From Rhodocyclaceae bacterium (GTDB lineage: Bacteria; Pseudomonadota; Gammaproteobacteria; Burkholderiales; Rhodocyclaceae): a stretch of 64,000 nucleotides of DNA. Location: the NCBI GenBank assembly GCA_013791905.1, contig VMSX01000011.1:372001-436000 (forward strand), given 5' to 3'. Below, one piece after another: positions 20,943 to 32,981 of the stretch (positions are counted from its first letter, which is position 1; each line of letters starts with the position of its first letter). The notes beneath the pieces are model-generated. The model did not search any database. It was not told the origin of the DNA and worked only from the letters and a program-made list of their open reading frames with translations. A program made the position numbers and the translations under genes.

Positions 20943-22574
20943 ATGGCGGCGGCATGGATGCCCCCCCACGCTCGCAAAACCAGCTCGCTGCCCCCCACAG
21001 GGGGGCGCATGCCGCCTTGGGGCGGCCCGGCGGCGGCGCTCCTCGACACCCTGCGCCAGCATGGCGTGAATGTCACGCAACTCACGCTCGATTCACGTCG
21101 CGTGCAGCCAGGCGATGTGTTCCTCGCCCTGCCCGGCGCGCATGCCGACGGCCGTGCCTTTATCACCGACGCGGTGGCACGGGGCGCGGCAGCGGTGATT
21201 TACGAGAAGGCAGGAGTAGAAGTGGAGAAATGCGCCGTCCCGCCAGTGCCGACTATTGCGGTAGACAACTTGGTGACGCTAACCGGCGAAATCGCCCATC
21301 TCGTCTACGGCCGGCCATCCGAGCAACTCTGGAGCGTCGGCGTCACCGGCACCAATGGCAAGACCTCGGTTTCGCAGTGGATCGCGCAGGCCATGACCGC
21401 GCTTGAGCGCAAATGCGGCGTGATCGGCACGCTGGGCAATGGTTTTCCGCCGCATCTGGATGAAAGCCCCAATACCACTCCCGATGCAGTGAGCTTGCAC
21501 GCAGCGCTGGCGCGCTTTGTCGAGCAGGGCGCGGCGGCCTGCGCGATGGAAGTGTCATCGATCGGCCTCGATCAGGGGCGGGTGAACGGCGTGCATTTCG
21601 ATGTTGCGGTACTGACCAATCTCACACGCGACCACCTCGAATACCACGGCACGATGGCCGCTTATGGCGCCGCCAAGGCCCGGCTGTTCGAAATGCCGGG
21701 ACTCGGCGTTGCCGTGCTGAATCTCGACGATCCCTTCGGCGTCGAACTCGCCGCCCGGCTTAGGGGCCGCCTCCCCACCATCGGATACACGCTGCAGGGC
21801 GGCAACGGGACGGATCGCGTACTGCATGCTGTAGATCTGGTCGAAACGGCAACAGGCATTGCCTTCACGCTTGATGGCGTGTCATTCACCGCACCACTGG
21901 TCGGCCGCTTCAATGCCTCGAACCTGCTGGCCGTGACGGGTGCTTTGCTGACCCGCGGCGAAACCCTCGCTGCCATCGCCGCCGTACTGCCCAGGCTGAG
22001 TTCGCCACCCGGACGCATGCAGACGCTGGGCGGCAACGCGCAACCACTGGTGGTGGTCGACTACGCCCATACACCGGATGCGCTGGAAAAGGTCCTGACC
22101 ACCCTGCGCGGCACAACGCTGGCACGCGGCGGCAAGCTGGTCTGTGTCTTCGGCTGCGGCGGCAACCGCGATGCCGGCAAGCGGCCGCTGATGGGCGCGA
22201 TCGCCGAGCGGCTGGCCGACCAGGTCATATTGACCAGCGACAACCCGCGCGGCGAAAACCCACAAGCCATCATCGCCGCCATCCGCGCCGGCATGCAGGA
22301 GGATATGGCGAGCGAAGCAGATCGCGCCGTGGCGATTCACCAGGCAGTGACGCAGGCTGCGGCACGCGACGTCATCCTGTTGGCCGGCAAGGGGCACGAA
22401 CCGTATCAGGAAATCGCCGGCGTGCGCCTGCCGTTTTCGGATAGTGAAATAGCACAAAGTGCGCTCGCGGGTCGACGCGAGCGTTCGGCGCTGGCGGAAT
22501 GGAATGCCCCGCATGGGGTACGGCGAGCAGCGGACCAATCAGATGATGCATCCGGAGAACAAGCGCAATGCTGA
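20943..22574 (+). CDS. murE: UDP-MurNAc-tripeptide synthetase MurE
   Basis: Adds meso-diaminopimelate to UDP-MurNAc-L-Ala-D-Glu. 543 aa: ATP site GTNGKTSVSQWI, lysine-carbamate and central-domain motifs (VTNLTRDHLEYHGTM), and DNPR in TSDNPRGENP, which selects meso-DAP. AAGGAGGA lies 8 nt before ATG 20943; GTG 20937 is too close. Two repeat-derived parts make it longer than the usual 490-510 aa: the N-terminus MPPHARKTSSLPPTGGRMPP, encoded by an R1 element, and CAVPPVPTIAV, encoded by R2. The last codons overlap murF. Confidence 0.95.
   Translation: MAAAWMPPHARKTSSLPPTGGRMPPWGGPAAALLDTLRQHGVNVTQLTLDSRRVQPGDVFLALPGAHADGRAFITDAVARGAAAVIYEKAGVEVEKCAVPPVPTIAVDNLVTLTGEIAHLVYGRPSEQLWSVGVTGTNGKTSVSQWIAQAMTALERKCGVIGTLGNGFPPHLDESPNTTPDAVSLHAALARFVEQGAAACAMEVSSIGLDQGRVNGVHFDVAVLTNLTRDHLEYHGTMAAYGAAKARLFEMPGLGVAVLNLDDPFGVELAARLRGRLPTIGYTLQGGNGTDRVLHAVDLVETATGIAFTLDGVSFTAPLVGRFNASNLLAVTGALLTRGETLAAIAAVLPRLSSPPGRMQTLGGNAQPLVVVDYAHTPDALEKVLTTLRGTTLARGGKLVCVFGCGGNRDAGKRPLMGAIAERLADQVILTSDNPRGENPQAIIAAIRAGMQEDMASEADRAVAIHQAVTQAAARDVILLAGKGHEPYQEIAGVRLPFSDSEIAQSALAGRRERSALAEWNAPHGVRRAADQSDDASGEQAQC
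20955..21038 (+). repeat. R1 element (second subtype) forming the murE N-terminus
   Basis: CCCCCCCACGCTCGCAAAAC, GCTCGCTGCCCCCC, ACA and GGGGGG form a C6/G6 hairpin. The core TTGGGGCGGCCCGGC (21017-21031) follows between arms GCCGCC and GGCGGC. murE translates it in frame as MPPHARKTSSLPPTGG, then RMPPWGGPAAA. It closely matches the copy before ftsI. Confidence 0.88.
21234..21257 (-). repeat. R2 element inside murE
   Basis: An inverse R2 unit (GCCGTCCCGCCAGT then GCCGACTATT) is read as AVPPVPTIA, immediately before the conserved AVDNLVTLTGEIAH segment of the MurE N-terminal domain. It occupies a position where relatives have a short loop. Confidence 0.7.
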
Positions 22575-23971
22575 CACTTTCAGAAACAGCACAAATTCTC
22601 GCTGGCCAGTACCATGCCTCGCACTACGGCCACGACACCGAGTTCACCAGCGTCGGCAGCGACTCGCGCGCGATCATTCCGGGCATGCTGTTCGTAGCTT
22701 TGCAGGGCGAGCACTTCGACGGCCACGACTATGTGCGCGAAGTGCTGGCGCAGGGGGCCGCCGGCGCGCTGGTCACCGAGGCCTGGGCTGTCGCCAATCC
22801 AGGCTTGCCGCTGGTCGGCGTCGTGGATACGCGCCTGGCGCTCGGGCAACTGGCCGCACATTGGCGTTCCCGCTTTCACCTGCCCCTGCTCGGCATCACC
22901 GGCAGCAACGGCAAGACCACCGTGAAGGAAATGTGCGCCGCGATCGTGCGCGCCCATTGCGGCCAGCACGCGGTGCTGGCGACGACGGGCAACCTCAATA
23001 ACGACATCGGCCTGCCGCTCACCCTGCTGAAATTGCGCAGCACGCACCACGCCGCGGTGATCGAGATGGGCATGAACCATGCTGGCGAGATTGCCTATCT
23101 CACCCGCCTCGCGCGGCCGACGATTGCGCTGGTGAACAACGCCCAGCGTGCTCACCTTGCGGGTTTGGGCTCGGTCGCCGCCATCGCACGCGCCAAGGGC
23201 GAAATCTTCGAGGGCCTGACCGAGGACGGCATCGCGGTGATCAACGCCGACGACCCGCATGCAGACATGTGGCGCGAAATAAACCTCGGGCGGCGGATAT
23301 CGACCTTCGGGTTCACCGCAGCGGCCGATGTACGCGGGACCTGGCAACCCAGCCACGAAAACCGGGGTTTCGGCAGCATCCTGACGCTCGAGACGCCGCG
23401 CGGCAAAGCGACACTCGACCTGCCGCTCCCCGGCATGCACAACGCGTATAACGCACTCGCCGCCGCCGCCACCTGTATCGCCGCTGGAGTACCACTGGCA
23501 CCGGTCGTTCGTGGCCTAACCAGTTATGACGGCACCCAGGGTCGCCTGCAACAAAAGCTCGGGTTCAATGGCGCCGTGGTGATCGACGACAGCTACAACG
23601 CCAACCCCGACTCGATGCGCGCCGCCATCGACGTGCTGGCGACACTCCCCGGCCGGCGGATTCTGGTCATGGGCGACATGGGCGAAGTGGGCGAGACGGC
23701 CGGCCAGATGCATGACGAGATCGGTGGCTACGCCAAGAGCCAGGGCATCGACCAGCTTCTCGCGCTGGGCGAGAAAAGCGTCGCTGCCGTACATAATTTT
23801 GACGGCGGCGGCCGTCACTTCACCAGCGTCGAAGCACTGGTCGCTGCCCTGAAGCCGCTCATGGACAAGGACGCGACGGTGCTCGTCAAAGGCTCGCGTT
23901 TCATGCGCATGGAACGGGTAGTCGACGCGCTTGTGGATGCCAGGAAAGCAGGGGGCCAGAATGCTGCTTGA
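22568..23971 (+). CDS. murF: UDP-MurNAc-pentapeptide synthetase MurF
   Basis: Adds D-Ala-D-Ala to the UDP-MurNAc-tripeptide. 467 aa: N-terminal substrate domain ([20 protein letters not shown]), ATP loop [17 protein letters not shown]/substrate motif [20 protein letters not shown] and C-terminal [16 protein letters not shown]. It overlaps murE by 7 nt and mraY by 11 nt, so the run is translationally coupled. Confidence 0.97.
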   Translation: MLTLSETAQILAGQYHASHYGHDTEFTSVGSDSRAIIPGMLFVALQGEHFDGHDYVREVLAQGAAGALVTEAWAVANPGLPLVGVVDTRLALGQLAAHWRSRFHLPLLGITGSNGKTTVKEMCAAIVRAHCGQHAVLATTGNLNNDIGLPLTLLKLRSTHHAAVIEMGMNHAGEIAYLTRLARPTIALVNNAQRAHLAGLGSVAAIARAKGEIFEGLTEDGIAVINADDPHADMWREINLGRRISTFGFTAAADVRGTWQPSHENRGFGSILTLETPRGKATLDLPLPGMHNAYNALAAAATCIAAGVPLAPVVRGLTSYDGTQGRLQQKLGFNGAVVIDDSYNANPDSMRAAIDVLATLPGRRILVMGDMGEVGETAGQMHDEIGGYAKSQGIDQLLALGEKSVAAVHNFDGGGRHFTSVEALVAALKPLMDKDATVLVKGSRFMRMERVVDALVDARKAGGQNAA

Positions 23972-25130
23972 ACTCTTTCTGTGGCTGGCGCAGGATATCC
24001 GCGCCTTCAACGTTTTCGGCTACCTCACGCTGCGCGCGGTACTGGCAACGATGACGGCGCTGACGATCTCCTTCATCCTCGGCCCGGCGGTCATCCGCTG
24101 GCTGACGGCGAAACGGATCGGCCAGGCGGTGCGTGACGATGGCCCGCAGACACACCTCGTCAAAGCCGGCACGCCGACCATGGGTGGCGCGCTGATCCTG
24201 CTGTCACTGGGCATCTCCACCCTGTTGTGGGCCGATCTCACCAATCGCTTCGTCTGGATCGTCCTGATCGTCACCTTCGGCTTCGGCGCGGTCGGCTGGG
24301 TGGATGACTGGCGCAAGGTCGTCGAACGCAATCCCAAGGGACTGTCGGCCCGGACGAAATTTTTCTGGCAGTCGGTGATCGGCCTCGTCGCGGCCATCTA
24401 CATCGCCTTTTCAATCTCGGCGCCGAACAACGAGAAGACGATCGAACTCTTTCTGCAGTGGGTCGGCAGCGGTTTCACGCTCGCCATGCCGACCAAGACC
24501 GACCTGATCGTGCCCTTCTTCAAGAGCGTCTCCTATCCGCTGGGCATTTTCGGCTTCATCATCCTCACCTATCTGGTGATCGTCGGCTGCAGCAACGCGG
24601 TCAACCTCACCGACGGTCTCGACGGGCTGGCCATCATGCCGACCGTCATGGTCGGTGCGGCACTGGGCATCTTCGCCTATGTCGCCGGTCATGCCGGCTT
24701 CTCGAAATATCTGCTGCTGCCCTACGTTCCCGGCGCGGGTGAACTGGTGGTGTTCTGCGGCGCGCTGGCCGGTGCCGGGCTGGGCTTCCTCTGGTTCAAC
24801 GCTTATCCGGCCGAAGTCTTCATGGGCGACGTCGGCGCGCTGGCGCTGGGTGCGGCGCTGGGTGCAGTGGCGGTCGTCGCGCGGCAGGAAATCGTGCTGT
24901 TCATCATGGGCGGCGTGTTCGTCGCCGAAACGCTCTCTGTGATGCTGCAGGTCAGCTGGTTCAAGTACACCAAGCTGCGCTACGGCGAGGGGCGACGTAT
25001 CTTGCGCATGGCGCCGCTGCATCACCACTTCGAGCAATCGGGCTGGAAGGAAACGCAGGTCGTGGTGCGTTTCTGGATCATCACGATTCTGCTGGTGCTG
25101 TTCGGCCTCTCCACTTTAAAAATCCGCTGA
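23961..25130 (+). CDS. mraY: Phospho-MurNAc-pentapeptide translocase MraY
   Basis: Transfers phospho-MurNAc-pentapeptide to undecaprenyl phosphate to make lipid I in the inner membrane. 389 aa with ten hydrophobic segments. Motifs: [21 protein letters not shown] (catalytic aspartates), [15 protein letters not shown] and MAPLHHHFE. The start [11 protein letters not shown] at 23961 lies inside the murF end. The stop shares a base with the murD ATG. Confidence 0.97.
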   Translation: MLLELFLWLAQDIRAFNVFGYLTLRAVLATMTALTISFILGPAVIRWLTAKRIGQAVRDDGPQTHLVKAGTPTMGGALILLSLGISTLLWADLTNRFVWIVLIVTFGFGAVGWVDDWRKVVERNPKGLSARTKFFWQSVIGLVAAIYIAFSISAPNNEKTIELFLQWVGSGFTLAMPTKTDLIVPFFKSVSYPLGIFGFIILTYLVIVGCSNAVNLTDGLDGLAIMPTVMVGAALGIFAYVAGHAGFSKYLLLPYVPGAGELVVFCGALAGAGLGFLWFNAYPAEVFMGDVGALALGAALGAVAVVARQEIVLFIMGGVFVAETLSVMLQVSWFKYTKLRYGEGRRILRMAPLHHHFEQSGWKETQVVVRFWIITILLVLFGLSTLKIR

Positions 25131-26554
25131 TGAACCTGACCGGCAAACACGTCCTGGTACTCGGCCTCGGTGAATCGGGGCTGGCGATGGCGCAATGGTG
25201 TACGCGCCATGGGGCCAGCGTGCGGGTTGCCGACACACGCGCCGCGCCGCCGTATCTGGATGAGTTGCGCCGTACCACCAGTCCCACGGGGATTCCCTCT
25301 GGTCACGCCGAATTCATTGGTGGCGAATTTGATAAAGGTCTGCTTGTCGGCATCGACCTGCTCGCCATTTCACCCGGCCTGTCGCCCGGCCTGCTGGTGG
25401 TGATTCATGCCCGCGCGCAGGGCATCCCGGTCGTCGGCGAAATCGAACTGTTCGCGCAGGGCCTGCGCGCACTCAAGCAGAATGTGCCGGTGCTGGCGAT
25501 TACCGGCACCAACGGCAAGACCACTACCACGGCGCTGACCGGCCATCTGCTCGCGTCGACCGGTCGCAGCGTTGGCGTGGCCGGCAACATCTCGCCCGCC
25601 GCGCTCACCGCCCTGATGGATTTCCAGGATCGCGGTGCGCTGCCACAGGCCTGGGTGCTGGAGCTGTCGAGTTTCCAGCTCGAGACACTGGAGACCCTGA
25701 ATGCGGCAGCGGCCACAGTACTTAACATCTCCGACGACCATCTCGACCGCTACATTGATTTGAACGACTACGCCAGCGCCAAGGCGCGCATCTTCCTGGC
25801 CAGTGCAGGCAACGAAGGCGTGCAGGTACTCAACCGCCAGGATGCGCGCGTGAAAAGCATGGCCCTGCCCGGGCGGCGGATCATCAGCTTTGGCCTCGAT
25901 GCACCGGGCACAGTCGACGCTTTCGGCCTGCGCGAAAATCGCGGTGAAGCCTGGCTGGTGCAAGGCGACCGCTTCCTGTTGCCGGTGAGCGCACTACCAG
26001 CGGCCGGGTTGGCCGGCCTGCACAATGCCGCCAATGCCCTTGCCGCACTGGCCCTGTGCGCCGCCATCGGCATTGATGCGGTGACGCTGCTGCCGGCGCT
26101 GCGCAGCTTTCACGGACTCCCGCACCGCGTCGAGAAGGTCGCCGAAATTGGCGGCGTGACGTATTACGACGATTCGAAAGGTACCAACGTCGGTGCCACG
26201 GTCGCCGCACTGTCGGGGTTGGGCTGCAAGTCGGTGGTCATTCTCGGGGGGGAAGGCAAGGGCCAGGATTTTTCGCCGCTCAAGGCGGCTGTCGAGAACC
26301 ACGCGCGCGGCGTGGTGCTGATCGGCCGGGACGGACCGCTGATTCGCGCCGCCCTTGACGGTTGTGGCGTCCCGCAGTTGAACGCCGCCAGCATGGACGA
26401 AGCCGTCCGTGCCGCTGCCGCCCGCGCCAGCGCCGGTGATGCCGTGCTGCTCTCGCCGGCCTGCGCCAGCTTCGACATGTTCCGCAATTACGAGCATCGC
26501 GCCGCAGCCTTCAAGTCGGCCGTGCAAGCACTCGCGCAAGGTGGGCCGCAATGA
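25130..26554 (+). CDS. murD: UDP-MurNAc-L-alanine:D-glutamate ligase MurD
   Basis: Adds D-glutamate to UDP-MurNAc-L-Ala. 474 aa: N-terminal Rossmann [22 protein letters not shown] loop [28 protein letters not shown] and C-terminal [13 protein letters not shown]. Residues about 47-60 ([14 protein letters not shown]) come from a degenerate long-form R2 element in frame, in the first-domain loop before the conserved GGEFD. Start and end overlap mraY and ftsW. Confidence 0.97.
   Translation: MNLTGKHVLVLGLGESGLAMAQWCTRHGASVRVADTRAAPPYLDELRRTTSPTGIPSGHAEFIGGEFDKGLLVGIDLLAISPGLSPGLLVVIHARAQGIPVVGEIELFAQGLRALKQNVPVLAITGTNGKTTTTALTGHLLASTGRSVGVAGNISPAALTALMDFQDRGALPQAWVLELSSFQLETLETLNAAAATVLNISDDHLDRYIDLNDYASAKARIFLASAGNEGVQVLNRQDARVKSMALPGRRIISFGLDAPGTVDAFGLRENRGEAWLVQGDRFLLPVSALPAAGLAGLHNAANALAALALCAAIGIDAVTLLPALRSFHGLPHRVEKVAEIGGVTYYDDSKGTNVGATVAALSGLGCKSVVILGGEGKGQDFSPLKAAVENHARGVVLIGRDGPLIRAALDGCGVPQLNAASMDEAVRAAAARASAGDAVLLSPACASFDMFRNYEHRAAAFKSAVQALAQGGPQ
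25271..25315 (-). repeat. R2 element (long form, degenerate) inside murD
   Basis: CCAGTCCCACGGGGATTCCC then TCTGGTCACGCCGAATTC matches the long-form insert seen at 4929 and 36021, with a few substitutions. It is read in frame as [12 protein letters not shown]. Confidence 0.75.
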
Positions 26555-27726
26555 TCTCGGTCAGCATGCCACGGCGTTTCGAAAACGTCTCGCGCCCCCC
26601 CGCCGAACTCGACCCTTTGCTGCTCTGGCCGGCAGTGGCATTGCTGCTGACCGGGCTGGTGATGGTCTACTCCGCCTCCATCGCCACCGCCGAGGGCAGC
26701 GCATTCACCGGCCACCAGTCGACCTATTTCCTGGTCCGCCATGCCGTTTATCTGCTCATCGGACTAATGGTTGGTCTGGTCGCCTTCCAGATTCCCTTGC
26801 GCTTCTGGCAACAACTGGCGCCCTGGCTATTTCTCGCGGGCGTGATCCTGTTGGTCGTGGTGCTGATTCCGGGCATCGGCCGCACGGTGAATGGGGCGCA
26901 ACGCTGGATCGGCTTCGGCCCACTCACCCTGCAACCCTCCGAATTCATGAAACTCTGCGCCGTGCTCTACGCCGCCGACTACACGGCGCGCAAGCTGACC
27001 GACATGAGCAGCTTCCGCCGCGGCTTCGTGCCGATCGCGCTGGTGATGACCCTGGTCGGCGGACTGCTGTTGCGCGAGCCCGACTTCGGCGCCTTCGTCG
27101 TCATCGTCGTCATTGCCATGGGCATCCTGTTCCTCGGCGGTATGAATGGACGGCTGTTCACCTTCCTGATCGGCGCCATGGCGGTGGCGTTCGCCGTCCT
27201 GATCTATTCCTCGCCTTATCGCTGGGAGCGCATCACGAGTTACATGGACCCGTGGCAACACGCGCTGGGCAAGGGTTACCAACTCTCGCATTCGCTGATC
27301 GCCTTCGGCCGCGGCGAGTGGTTCGGGGTGGGGCTGGGCGCAAGTGTCGAAAAACTATTCTATCTGCCCGAGGCGCATACCGACTTTCTGCTGGCGGTGA
27401 CCGCCGAGGAACTCGGCTTCGTCGGCGTCGTCGCCGTGGTCGGCCTGTTCGCCCTGCTGGTGCAGCGCTGCTTCGTCGTCGGCCGCCAGGCGCTGCTGCT
27501 GGAACGCGTCTTCGCCGGCCTGACGGCACAGGGCATCGGCATCTGGATCGGCTGGCAGGCCTTCATCAACATGGGCGTGAACATGGGCCTGCTGCCGACC
27601 AAGGGCCTCACCCTGCCGCTGATGAGCTTCGGCGGCTCGGGCATCGTCGCCAACTGCCTGGCGATTGCGGTATTGCTGAGAGTGGATTACGAGAACAGAC
27701 GCCTGATGCGGGGACTCCCCGCATGA
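26551..27726 (+). CDS. ftsW: Septal peptidoglycan glycosyltransferase FtsW
   Basis: SEDS-family polymerase acting with FtsI on lipid II at the septum. 391 aa with about ten membrane helices. Conserved motifs: [40 protein letters not shown], the [23 protein letters not shown] loop with the family Asp/Glu nearby, and [10 protein letters not shown]. Start and stop overlap murD and murG by 4 nt each. Confidence 0.97.
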   Translation: MISVSMPRRFENVSRPPAELDPLLLWPAVALLLTGLVMVYSASIATAEGSAFTGHQSTYFLVRHAVYLLIGLMVGLVAFQIPLRFWQQLAPWLFLAGVILLVVVLIPGIGRTVNGAQRWIGFGPLTLQPSEFMKLCAVLYAADYTARKLTDMSSFRRGFVPIALVMTLVGGLLLREPDFGAFVVIVVIAMGILFLGGMNGRLFTFLIGAMAVAFAVLIYSSPYRWERITSYMDPWQHALGKGYQLSHSLIAFGRGEWFGVGLGASVEKLFYLPEAHTDFLLAVTAEELGFVGVVAVVGLFALLVQRCFVVGRQALLLERVFAGLTAQGIGIWIGWQAFINMGVNMGLLPTKGLTLPLMSFGGSGIVANCLAIAVLLRVDYENRRLMRGLPA

Positions 27727-28778
27727 AAACCATCGTCATCATGGCGGGCGGCACGGGCGGGCACATCATGCCCGGACTCGCCGTGGCCGACGAACTGCAC
27801 CGCCATGGCTGGAAAGTGTTCTGGATGGGCAATCCGGATGGTATGGAAGCGCGGCTGGTGCCCGAGCGCGGCTACACGATGGCCTGGGTGCGTTTCGGCG
27901 CACTGCGCGGCAAGGGGTTGTTGCGCAAGTTGCTGCTACCGCTCAGCCTGCTCTCCGGCTTTGTGCAGGCGTGGCGGCAGTTCTCCCGCATTCGGCCGGA
28001 TGTCGTGCTCGGTATGGGCGGCTTCATCAGCTTCCCCGGCGGCATGATGGCCGCGTTGCGCGGCATTCCGCTGGTGCTGCACGAACAGAATTCCATCGCC
28101 GGCCTGGCCAACCGCGTGCTGGCGAGCGTCGCGGATCGCGTGCTGACCGGGTTTCCTGACGTATTCAAGAAAGGCCAATGGATTGGCAATCCGGTGCGGC
28201 ATGCGGTCGCCGTCCTGCCAGCGCCGACTTTGCGCTATGGCGAACGCAGCGGAAAACTTAACCTGCTGGTGCTGGGCGGCAGCCTCGGCGCACAGGTGCT
28301 CAACGAAACCCTGCCCCAGGCGCTGGCCCTGCTGTCCGCGGAGGAGCGGCCGGCGGTGGTCCATCAAGCCGGCGCAAAGCACATCGAGGCGCTCGCCGCC
28401 GCTTATGCCGCTGCCGGCGTTGAAGCGCACACGACCGCCTTCATCGACGACATGGCGGGCGCCTATGCCTGGGCCGATCTGGTGATCTGCCGCGCCGGCG
28501 CGCTGACCATCGCCGAACTCGCCGCCGCCGGTGTGGCAAGCATCCTCGTGCCGTTCCCGCATGCCGTGGATGATCACCAGACCGCGAATGCACGCCTGCT
28601 GGTCCATGCCGGTGCGGCCATGCTGCTACCGCAAAAGGAATTGACGGCGGAACGCCTGGCGCTGATCCGCAACCTGACGCGCGCCCAGTTGCTCGAAATG
28701 GCCGAAAAGGCGCACGCACTGGCGCTTCCAGAGGCGACCGAGGCCGTCGCGCAGGCTTGCCGGGAGATCAGCAAATGA
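27723..28778 (+). CDS. murG: Lipid II synthase MurG
   Basis: Transfers GlcNAc from UDP-GlcNAc to lipid I at the cytoplasmic membrane face. GT28 fold, 351 aa: [47 protein letters not shown] and a donor-site [18 protein letters not shown]. The linker between domains includes [11 protein letters not shown] over an R2-like stretch. An R1 element begins 3-5 nt after the stop and separates it from murC, which normally overlaps or abuts murG. Confidence 0.97.
   Translation: MKTIVIMAGGTGGHIMPGLAVADELHRHGWKVFWMGNPDGMEARLVPERGYTMAWVRFGALRGKGLLRKLLLPLSLLSGFVQAWRQFSRIRPDVVLGMGGFISFPGGMMAALRGIPLVLHEQNSIAGLANRVLASVADRVLTGFPDVFKKGQWIGNPVRHAVAVLPAPTLRYGERSGKLNLLVLGGSLGAQVLNETLPQALALLSAEERPAVVHQAGAKHIEALAAAYAAAGVEAHTTAFIDDMAGAYAWADLVICRAGALTIAELAAAGVASILVPFPHAVDDHQTANARLLVHAGAAMLLPQKELTAERLALIRNLTRAQLLEMAEKAHALALPEATEAVAQACREISK
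28209..28231 (-). repeat. R2-like stretch inside murG
   Basis: GCCGTCCTGCCAGC then GCCGACTTT differs from the R2 unit at one position and is read AVLPAPTL. Many MurG proteins have a proline-rich LPxP here, so acquisition versus chance cannot be separated without an alignment. Confidence 0.5.
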
Positions 28779-28780
28779 GT

Positions 28781-28929
28781 AGGCCCGCCCTCCCCCAACC
28801 CCTCCCTCACGGGAGAGGTGACTGTTGCTCGCTGCGCTCGAATGTCACGGGGTGCTTCGTGGGGGCTTCGGTGCAGGTTGCGCCTGGCGGCGCGTGTCGC
28901 TTTTCCTTGGGGCGGCCCGGCGGAAAAGC
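28781..28929 (+). repeat. R1 element (full type) between murG and murC
   Basis: Starts GGCCCGCCCTCCCCC 3-5 nt after the murG stop, then CCCTCACGGGAGAGG, GGTGACTGTTGCTCGCTGCG and TTGCGCCTGGCGGCGC. The core TTGGGGCGGCCCGGC is at 28907-28921 between arms GCTTTTCC and GGAAAAGC (8 bp, perfect). The arms share no stem sequence with the rnpB copy, yet pair fully. It lies inside the dcw operon. Confidence 0.92.
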
Positions 28930-28968
28930 TGCCGTATTTGAAGTTGGTGACATCGGAGGCCCTGGGGC

Positions 28969-30365
<1,397 letters not shown>

Positions 30366-30366
<1 letters not shown>

Positions 30367-31241
30367 TGGAAATCCGCAGCAACGAACCCATGGCGAAACA
30401 TGTCACCTGGCGTGCCGGCGGCGCGGTTGCCTGTGCCTGCTTCCCGCAGGACCTGGCCGATCTGGCCGCCTTCATGGGCACGCTGCGCCATGACGAGCCA
30501 GTGCTGATGGTGGGCCTGGGCTCCAATCTGCTGATCCGCGATGGCGGCTTCGATGGCACGGCGATTTTCACCCATGGCGCGCTCGATAAGTTGCAGCTTG
30601 AGCCGGATGGCACGATCTACGCCGAGGCCGGCGTGCCCTCGCCCAAGCTGGCGCGCTTTGCCGCGCAGCACGACCGCGCCGGTGCCGAATTCCTCGCCGG
30701 CATTCCGGGCACTCTCGGCGGGGCGCTGGCGCTGAATGCCGGCTGCCATGGCGGCGAGACCTGGTCGTTCGTCGAGCGCGTGCAGATGTTGAACCGGCAA
30801 GGCGAACTGATCGTGCGCACGCCGGCGGATTTTGCCATCGGCTATCGGCACGCCGGCCTCAAAGCAAGCACCGACGAAATATTCGTTGCCGCCTGGCTGC
30901 GCTTCCCGGCGGGCGATGGCGCCACGGCGCGGGCGCGTATCAAGGAACTGCTCGAAAAGCGCAGTGCTACCCAACCCCTGCAATTGCCGAACGCTGGGTC
31001 GGTGTTCCGCAATCCGCCGGGGGACTATGCCGCACGCCTCATCGAGGCGGCCGGTCTGAAGGGCGTCGCCGAAGGCGGCGCACGGGTGTCTGAAAAGCAT
31101 GCGAATTTCATCGTTAATCCGGACGGCAAAGCGACGGCTGCCGCGATAGAAAGCTTAATCGGCCGAATTCAGGTCGCGGTGCGGGAACAATTTGGCGTGG
31201 AACTGGTGCGCGAAGTGCGCATCCTCGGAGTAAAGAATTGA
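30366..31241 (+). CDS. murB: UDP-N-acetylenolpyruvoylglucosamine reductase
   Basis: Reduces UDP-GlcNAc-enolpyruvate to UDP-MurNAc using NADPH and FAD. 291 aa, type II-like: VGLGSNLLIRDGGFDG (FAD site), GIPGTLGGALALNAGCHGGE, and the catalytic region NAGSVFRNPPGDYAARLIE with a distal Glu in VSEKHANFIVN. It is translationally coupled to murC and to ddl. Confidence 0.96.
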
Positions 31242-32167
31242 AAGCAAAAGATTTTGGACGTGTGGCGGTGCTGATGGGCGGGTCTTCCGCCGAGCGCGAG
31301 ATTTCGCTGATTTCCGGCGCTGCCGTGCTAACGGCGCTCAAGGAATCCGGCGTTGATGCCTTTGCCTTCGATCCGGCCGAGCAGCCGATCTGGAAACTGG
31401 CCGGGATGGGCGTCGACTGCGTGTTCTGCATTCTGCATGGCGGCGCCGGTGAAGATGGCACGGTGCAGGGCGCGCTCGACCTGCTGCAGATTCCCTACAC
31501 CGGCAGCGGCGTGCTGGCCTCGGCGCTGGCAATGGACAAGATCCGCACCAAGTGGGTCTGGCAGGCCGCGGGCGTGCCGACGCCGCGTTCGTGTCGCGTG
31601 GCAGCGGCTGACGCAGGGGCCGCAGTGGTCGCCGAATATGGCCTGCCGCTGATCGTCAAGCCGGTGCGCGAAGGTTCGTCAATTGGCGTCACCAAGGTGG
31701 CACGGCTGGAGGAGTTTGCTGCTGCCTTTGCGCAAGCGCAGACCCTTCCCGATTGCCGCCAGGAAGAAGTGATGGCCGAGGAATTCGTTGCCGGCATCGA
31801 GCTAACCGCAGCCGTGCTGGGGCGCGAGGTGTTGCCACTGGTGCGCATCGAAGCACCGGAAGGTCGTTACGATTACCAGAACAAGTATTTCACCGACGTT
31901 GTGCAATACCACTGCCCGGCCGGGCTACCCGCAGACGTCGAGACCGCCATCGGCAAAACAGTATTGGCGGCATTCGATGCCCTTGACTGTCGTGGCTGGG
32001 GCCGCGCCGACCTGATACTCGCAGCCGACGGCAGCTACAGCCTGCTCGAGATGAATACCGCACCGGGCATGACCGGCCACTCGCTGGTGCCGATGGCCGC
32101 CCGCGCCGCCGGCATTTCGTTTGAAACCCTGGTGCTGAAGATTCTTGCGGAGGCGCGCTGTGGCTAG
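31238..32167 (+). CDS. ddl: D-alanine-D-alanine ligase
   Basis: Makes D-Ala-D-Ala for MurF. ATP-grasp enzyme of 309 aa: VLMGGSSAEREISLISG, KPVREGSSIGVTKV, EEFVAGIELTAAVLG and the metal/omega loop EMNTAPGMTGHSLVPMAA. The start codon is TTG at 31238, overlapping the murB stop, with GGAG 7 nt upstream. The stop overlaps ftsQ. Confidence 0.96.
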   Translation: MKAKDFGRVAVLMGGSSAEREISLISGAAVLTALKESGVDAFAFDPAEQPIWKLAGMGVDCVFCILHGGAGEDGTVQGALDLLQIPYTGSGVLASALAMDKIRTKWVWQAAGVPTPRSCRVAAADAGAAVVAEYGLPLIVKPVREGSSIGVTKVARLEEFAAAFAQAQTLPDCRQEEVMAEEFVAGIELTAAVLGREVLPLVRIEAPEGRYDYQNKYFTDVVQYHCPAGLPADVETAIGKTVLAAFDALDCRGWGRADLILAADGSYSLLEMNTAPGMTGHSLVPMAARAAGISFETLVLKILAEARCG

Positions 32168-32981
32168 GCAAAAGGCGCATACCCGCAACTCGCCAGCAAC
32201 AGCGCCGGCCGGACTGTGGCACCAGCCGGCACTGATGAATCTGCTCGCGGACGTGTTAGTCGTACTGGCAGTGGCCGGTCTGGCCTGGGCGTCACTGACC
32301 GCCCTGCAGCGACTGCCGGTATTTCCCCTGCGCGAACTGGTGCTGACCGCTTCACCCCATCATGTGAGCGCGCAACAACTGGAGCATGCGGCGCGCGGCA
32401 TCATGGTCGGCAATTTTTTCACTGTGGACCTCGAAGCAGCGCGGATCGCCTTCGAGAAATTGCCCTGGGTGCGCAAGGCCGCCGTAAGCCGGCAATGGCC
32501 GGATGGCCTGGAGTTGACGCTGGAAGAGCACGAACCGGTGGCACGCTGGCGACATTTGAATGGCGAGCATGGACTGGTCAATCGTCAGGGTGAGATATTT
32601 GTCGCCGAGCTACCCGCCGGTGCTTTGCAACTGCCACAGCTCTCCGGCCCCGAGGGCAGTGCGCGCGAATTGCTGGCGCGTTATGCGGAGTTCAGCAACG
32701 TACTGGCCGGCATTGGCAGAAGCATCGACACCATCGCACTGTCACCGCGCCACGCCTGGCAGCTCAAGCTGGATGACGGCATGGCCGTCGAACTGGGACG
32801 CGATCAGACGCGCCACCCGCTCGGCGAGCGGCTTGATCGCTTCGCCGCGCATTACGTTGATCTGCGCCAGCGGGTCGGCGCCATGCGCGTGGCCGACATG
32901 CGTTATCCAAATGGCTTTGTGTTACGTGGTCTGGAAAACACCTCACCCACGCGGACAGAATCTGCAGGACGGAAGTCATGA
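32160..32981 (+). CDS. ftsQ: Cell division protein FtsQ
   Basis: Bitopic divisome protein linking early and late division proteins. 273 aa from GTG 32160, which has GGAGG nearby and lies inside the ddl end. Membrane helix at residues about 30-50 (LADVLVVLAVAGLAWASL), POTRA domain (FPLRELVLTASPHHVSAQQL ... MVGNFFTVDLEAARIAFEKL, PWVRKAAVSRQWPDGLELTL) and a beta domain ending MRYPNGFVL. It overlaps ftsA by 4 nt. Confidence 0.95.
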   Translation: MARQKAHTRNSPATAPAGLWHQPALMNLLADVLVVLAVAGLAWASLTALQRLPVFPLRELVLTASPHHVSAQQLEHAARGIMVGNFFTVDLEAARIAFEKLPWVRKAAVSRQWPDGLELTLEEHEPVARWRHLNGEHGLVNRQGEIFVAELPAGALQLPQLSGPEGSARELLARYAEFSNVLAGIGRSIDTIALSPRHAWQLKLDDGMAVELGRDQTRHPLGERLDRFAAHYVDLRQRVGAMRVADMRYPNGFVLRGLENTSPTRTESAGRKS

